Below, piece after piece: positions 59,738 through 64,000 of a stretch of 64,000 nt of DNA. Source of the DNA: Porodaedalea pini (taxonomy: Eukaryota; Basidiomycota; Agaricomycetes; Hymenochaetales; Hymenochaetaceae); contig NBAY01000003.1 in assembly GCA_002794775.1 (NCBI GenBank), forward strand, positions 1,922,001-1,986,000, read 5' to 3'. How positions within the stretch are numbered: position 1 is the first letter of the stretch; every line of letters begins with the position of its first letter. The translations under genes and the position numbers were made by a program. The notes below the pieces were generated by a model. The model ran no database searches and had not been told where the DNA came from. It worked only from the letters and a program-made list of their open reading frames with translations.

Positions 59738-59742
59738 CAAGC
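59738..59742 (+). repeat. target-site duplication CAAGC, right of the LTR element
   Basis: Second copy of the 5-bp duplication at 53426-53430. Confidence 0.9.
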
Positions 59743-59951
59743 ACGATGTCCATCATATTCTTAATTGTTGTCCCTTTTTCGCACTTGTTCGAAATGGTCT
59801 TTTTCGTCAACGATCTTTACCCTTAACGTTTGTTGAATGGTCACGTCCAAATAACTTCCTTCTCCTTTTAAAATTCGCTTACTTTTTGTTTCGTCGTCCT
59901 CCGGACAGTATGCCTTTATTATCTGAACTACCACCCTCATTCGACCTTTAG
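59743..59951 (+). pseudogene. LINE ORF2, C-terminal remnant beyond the LTR element
   Basis: Continuing the ORF2 frame from base 53430 into 59743 gives 69 more codons without a stop, then TAG at 59949-59951. The join completes a Cys/His motif (CPDPLCGK from the left, HDVHHILNCC from the right), the usual C-terminal knuckle of LINE ORF2 proteins. This shows the chromovirus broke an open frame. The whole ORF2 would have been 1274 residues. Confidence 0.85.
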
Positions 59952-60362
59952 TAATGACCTGTAACCCTGCTATATTTTCCCTCTCAGCTAAACCAACATC
60001 ATCATTCGCGCTCTACGTAGTTTTCTCCTAGTCTTCGTTTCGGTTCCTTTGCGGTTGGCAGTCTGTTAGTAGTAGATGACAGAGTCTATAAACTCTTGAT
60101 CACGTGCTTGATGGAATATTGTTTTAACGTTCTTCAAAACGGTATGAAAGAGTGCAGCGCACCTTGAGTTCTTTCGAGTTGACCACAATAAACCTGAAAA
60201 AAGCGTAAATCATAGCAGTCTTGACATCATGCGAAAGATGTTGGTCGAATTAGAAGTCACTGTCTACGAATCAAGTCTTACAAGCACCTGCCATTTCTCT
60301 AACTCAACCCTACTCCGAATACTCATACTACGCTCTCGCCCACACTACGCCTCTGAAAGCCC
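59952..60362. other. LINE 3' UTR and OYE copy 3 downstream region
   Basis: The first 143 bp belong to the proposed LINE 3' end; after the 11-bp duplication (60095-60105) comes host sequence up to the OYE copy 3 stop. No other gene. Confidence 0.5.
60095..60105 (+). repeat. candidate target-site duplication, right of LINE
   Basis: ctcttgatcac, second copy of 47492-47502. Confidence 0.5.
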
Positions 60363-61874
60363 CTAATTCTCCAATTTCAAAGCCGCTTTCCGACCACGTC
60401 CACTCGTTCCGAGTCCTAGACCCCACTCGATCTGGTTCGCGACCTTGACGCGAACGCCGAGCTGCTCAGCGAAAGTTAAGACCGTCGCTGGGTCTCTTTG
60501 GAACTGCCTGCCAACAAACACGACGTCACTCATTCCTCGTTGGAGGACTTCTTCTGCGATCGGGCCTGTATTGATCTCGCCGACCGCGCCAACGAGCAGA
60601 CCGGTCGAAGTGTCAATGCCGTGTGCCTTCTTCACAGCCTCAGAAAACTGCGCCTGGTAAGCGAAGACTGCATCGGTGCCTTGAACGATGCGCTGTGCGG
60701 GGTGCAGTCCTGCGCTTGAAACGTCCAGGAGATCGACGCCATGTGCCGCGAGTATTCCCGACAACTTGACGGTGTCCTCAATCGTCCAGGAAGGCTCGTT
60801 CGGCAGTGACTCCTCAAGCCAGTCAGTCGCAGAAATTCTATAACACTTTGAGCATCCCCGTATCCTTGTGCCTCAAATACACGCTGAAAGCTCACCGAAG
60901 GAAAAGAGGCATGTCTTTTGGGATAACACTTCGTATACCATCTACAACCTCGAGCGTTAGCCTGATGCGATTCTCGAAGGAGCCTCCGTACTCGTCCGTC
61001 CGTTTGTTGGAAACGGGGCTGAGGAACTCATGGAGAAGATAGCCGTGCGCGTTGTGAATTTCGATAACATCGATACCAGCCTTCAATGCCCTTTTGGATG
61101 CATCGATAAACGCGCGTACAACCTGTTTGATCCCTTCCTTGGTCAACTCTTTCGGCTTTGGGAAGACATTGTTGTATGGGATTGCTGATGGTGCCCACAC
61201 GTCGTCGGGCCATCCACCATGTTCAATGGCTGCTGTTGTGCCAAAGTGTAGCCACGCCGCTACCGTTGATGCCTTCCGGCCACCATGCGCAAGTTGGATT
61301 CCGATCTTTGTTCCTTGAGAATGTGCGAGTTCGACGATGTCACGCAGCGGGGGTATCTGATCGTCAGACCAGAGACCAGCACATTCTGGCGTAACGCGAC
61401 CCTGCGGGGAGATGGCGGTTGCCTCGATTATGGTTAAGCCAGGTCCCCGCGTGACAATTCCTCCGACTAATTCAAGAAGCATTATTTAGTTCAAACACTT
61501 CGAAATATCTAATTAGCTATGCTCACGGTGCGCCATGTGCCAAGTTGTCATCCGGCCATTCTCTGCTGAACACTGTCCCATTGGCGCCACCTATGGACAT
61601 GAATATCGTGCTCAAAATTAGTGCACGAGATGCTGCGCTTACGAAAATGCGATTGTGAAACTGGACACCACGAATTCTGATCGGCTGGAAGAGGTTTGGA
61701 ATAGGCTTTCCATCTGGCTGTGGGCTTAAAGCTGTGCCAGATGGAGGAATCTGTACTGGTGTGAAGTATCTTGTTCAAAAAGAGATTGATGTAAGTTTTC
61801 TTCCTTCTATATTTGAAAGTTATATCGCATTTATCTTACGATGTGTTTGGTGCCGGGACGTTTGGTACGGACAT
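60363..61874 (-). CDS. old yellow enzyme family NAD(P)H:flavin oxidoreductase, copy 3
   Basis: Full-length paralogue of OYE copy 2 with the same exon layout. It starts [12 protein letters not shown] (ATG 61874) and has [16 protein letters not shown] and MTTWHMAH blocks around two short introns. The barrel reads [40 protein letters not shown] and [20 protein letters not shown]; after the intron [17 protein letters not shown], then [20 protein letters not shown] and [20 protein letters not shown], ending [12 protein letters not shown]. Copy 2 has HAGRKA where this one has HGGRKA, next to the active site, so the two may differ in substrate. All catalytic histidines and tyrosine are kept. The intron before ISATDW ends in TATAG, the acceptor lost in the pseudogene copy. 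Confidence 0.92.
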
Positions 61875-63178
61875 GTTGCTACAGTCGACTGTGGTGGGGG
61901 GTTTTTTTTTTGCGAGACGCTTTCTCGCGCAAACTCTCTGTCATATATTTCTCAAGAGGTCACCTCTTACGAGTGTCATATCCTGTCATCCACTCTTCTA
62001 TTGATATATTTATCACTTCTCATCTGCCTTTTTCCCTTCCACTGAAGGTCATCAGTCATCTTCCGCTTATTCACGCAGACCTCGTCTCACTAAGCACCAA
62101 GCATTCTCTTCCCGATGACTAACAGGACAAGAAGAAGGACGACTAAGTCCGCGATGGGCTTGACTCTTATGTATGTAACGAAATCATTCAGCAATATCCA
62201 TGCCCATTTCTCAGCGACTCCCGACTATCTGGCTTCTTTTGAATGCCTCCGACACTCACGCACAGCTTTCGATTATAGACAGATGACCTGTTTGAGATCA
62301 GCAATATAGCACACCATACCCATGCTGAAGAAAGCAGCGATGGTGTTCCAGTGCCACGCTTAATCCGTGCATATTGTTCCCAAGAGTCCCTTACCTTGCC
62401 TAAGGGACGGAGAATTGCGTGGAGGCTTGGCTGTAATGCACAGACTCCCACAAGAAGATTTATAGCATACTATGTATAGTATGAAGCTCGCAGTCATACC
62501 TGAGCAAACTCTGAACAGTGTGCAAGAAACATATATTGAAAGTACTGTGTATTTCTTACGACTATCATTATTTAGTCGGAAGGTAACAAGCATGTCAAAC
62601 CCTATGATACGCATAAACATTAGTCACGAATTTCAACACAGTACCCAGATAGAATGTGAGGCTTCTGAAATCTCCAGCTAACAGGCTTCGATGAAGATCA
62701 GATTCTGTGCTGCGGTACAACGATCCTGCCAGTCAGCCTCGAGCTTATCGAAAGTTAAGCAATGGGCAGTACCTATGAAGTAATTACTCTACAGGATAAG
62801 ACATTACGTTACTTTTAGAGCAACTTTCAGTGATCGGAAGTTTATCATGTTGTTGTCTGCTTGTCCTCACGCCACAAATTGAAACTCCGATTTACTAGTA
62901 AGTCGCGTACCACCGCGTTTGGACCCCGTGACCATTTAAATACTGAGACAGAATGAAATAATAAACTTCAAGCTTGCTTGCGCTTACTGAGCAAGTATCC
63001 CGGACATTATGCCTATGCTTCTTCAAAGGTTGAACTGAAAGACGGACGATGATTCTGATCCTCTGAAAAAATCATTCAAATCTAGTGACTCTAATCTACG
63101 ATACCTTTAGTCCTACAATAGGCTCCATTCATCAAGACCACGCCGCGTTGTCGTTTGCATGAACTGCCATCTGCTACT
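61875..63178. other. intergenic region between OYE copies 3 and 4
   Basis: 1.3 kb. It begins with a T-run and an imperfect palindrome (ttgcgaga...tctcgcgcaa, 61910-61932) in the OYE copy 3 promoter area, contains the P450-like relic described separately, and is otherwise AT-rich without a gene. Confidence 0.5.
62215..62430 (-). pseudogene. possible decayed cytochrome P450 N-terminal fragment
   Basis: The minus strand reads AWHWNTIAAFFSMGMVCYIA, then DLKQVICLSIIESCA, a stop, and VSEAFKRSQIVGSR. This lines up at equal spacing with the start of the P450 fold (W-x-T-[FY]-A-x-W-x-x-x-Y-G-[DE]-[IV]-V-[YH]-[LV] ... LNS ... A ... LFEKRSSIYSDR, as in the P450 at 5486-7939). Two stops interrupt it and the rest of a P450 is absent. 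The match rests on short motifs, so it is tentative. Confidence 0.4.

Positions 63179-64000
<822 letters not shown>

Larger units (their letters stand above)
47503..60094 (+). mobile_element. non-LTR retrotransposon (LINE) interrupted by an LTR retrotransposon
   Basis: The LINE has a 74-nt leader, ORF1 with zinc knuckles (47577-49808), ORF2 with endonuclease, reverse transcriptase and RNase H (49815-53430 continuing at 59743-59951), and a short 3' UTR. Borders are set by the candidate 11-bp target duplication; neither a poly(A) nor a clear simple-repeat tail is visible, so the 3' end is tentative. Without the inserted chromovirus (and one 5-bp duplicate) the element would be about 6.3 kb. The domain plan endonuclease-RT-RNase H is that of Tad1/I-type LINEs of fungi; I cannot place the clade. 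It sits between OYE copies 2 and 3. Confidence 0.85.

Overview
The window looks like nuclear DNA of a filamentous basidiomycete, probably an Agaricomycete of the polypore/mushroom type. Nearly every gene is cut by several 45-75 bp GT-AG introns, genes are 100-600 bp apart on both strands, and the gene set is eukaryotic housekeeping (gamma-tubulin, V-ATPase subunit H, an FG nucleoporin, MBF1, mitochondrial proteins). All names come from reading the translations; no search was run. I saw no tRNA, rRNA or CRISPR.

Layout. 1-12 kb: 3' part of a CDC50/Lem3 flippase subunit (+), RNA 3'-terminal phosphate cyclase (-), glutamate decarboxylase (+), a cytochrome P450 (-), V-ATPase subunit H (-) and a mitochondrial ribosomal L46/MRPL17 protein (+). 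12-15.5 kb: a three-finger C2H2 protein (-), a 5'-truncated old yellow enzyme (OYE) pseudogene (-) and a fragmentary OYE relic (+). 15.5-23.4 kb: TRAPPC13, mitochondrial nuclease NUC1, a Pin4/Cip2-like RRM-R3H protein and an unrecognised protein, all (-). 23.4-26.3 kb is gene-poor. 26.3-42.5 kb: YME2 (-), a Nup1/Nup153-like nucleoporin (+), gamma-tubulin (+), MBF1 (-), a 5'-nucleotidase-family phosphatase (-) and a SWIM-RING protein (-).

44.3-64 kb is accessory sequence. A second C2H2 gene and a full OYE gene repeat the 12-14 kb arrangement with nearly the same spacing. Two more OYE genes follow, the last cut by the window edge. Between OYE copies 2 and 3 lies a nested pair of retrotransposons: a 12.6 kb LINE interval (47503-60094) whose ORF2 is split by a 6.3 kb Ty3/gypsy chromovirus (53431-59737) in the opposite orientation.

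The chromovirus has LTRs that read as identical, a 5-bp target duplication, an open gag and an open pol with a chromodomain, and a gag-pol junction carrying a correctly phased -1 slippery heptamer. The predicted RNA 5' end, about 33 nt after a TATA box, is complementary over 11 nt to the site just inside the 5' LTR. That is the arrangement of Tf1-type self-primed elements. Removing the insertion on paper lets LINE ORF2 read on in frame to a stop at 59951.

The other main result is the C2H2-OYE pair present at two loci. A 79-bp non-coding block that reads as identical lies upstream of both C2H2 genes although their coding parts have diverged, which suggests a duplicated regulator-enzyme module or strong constraint on that promoter. 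Three one-base frame breaks in two otherwise good housekeeping genes all fall in C/G runs and look like consensus errors.
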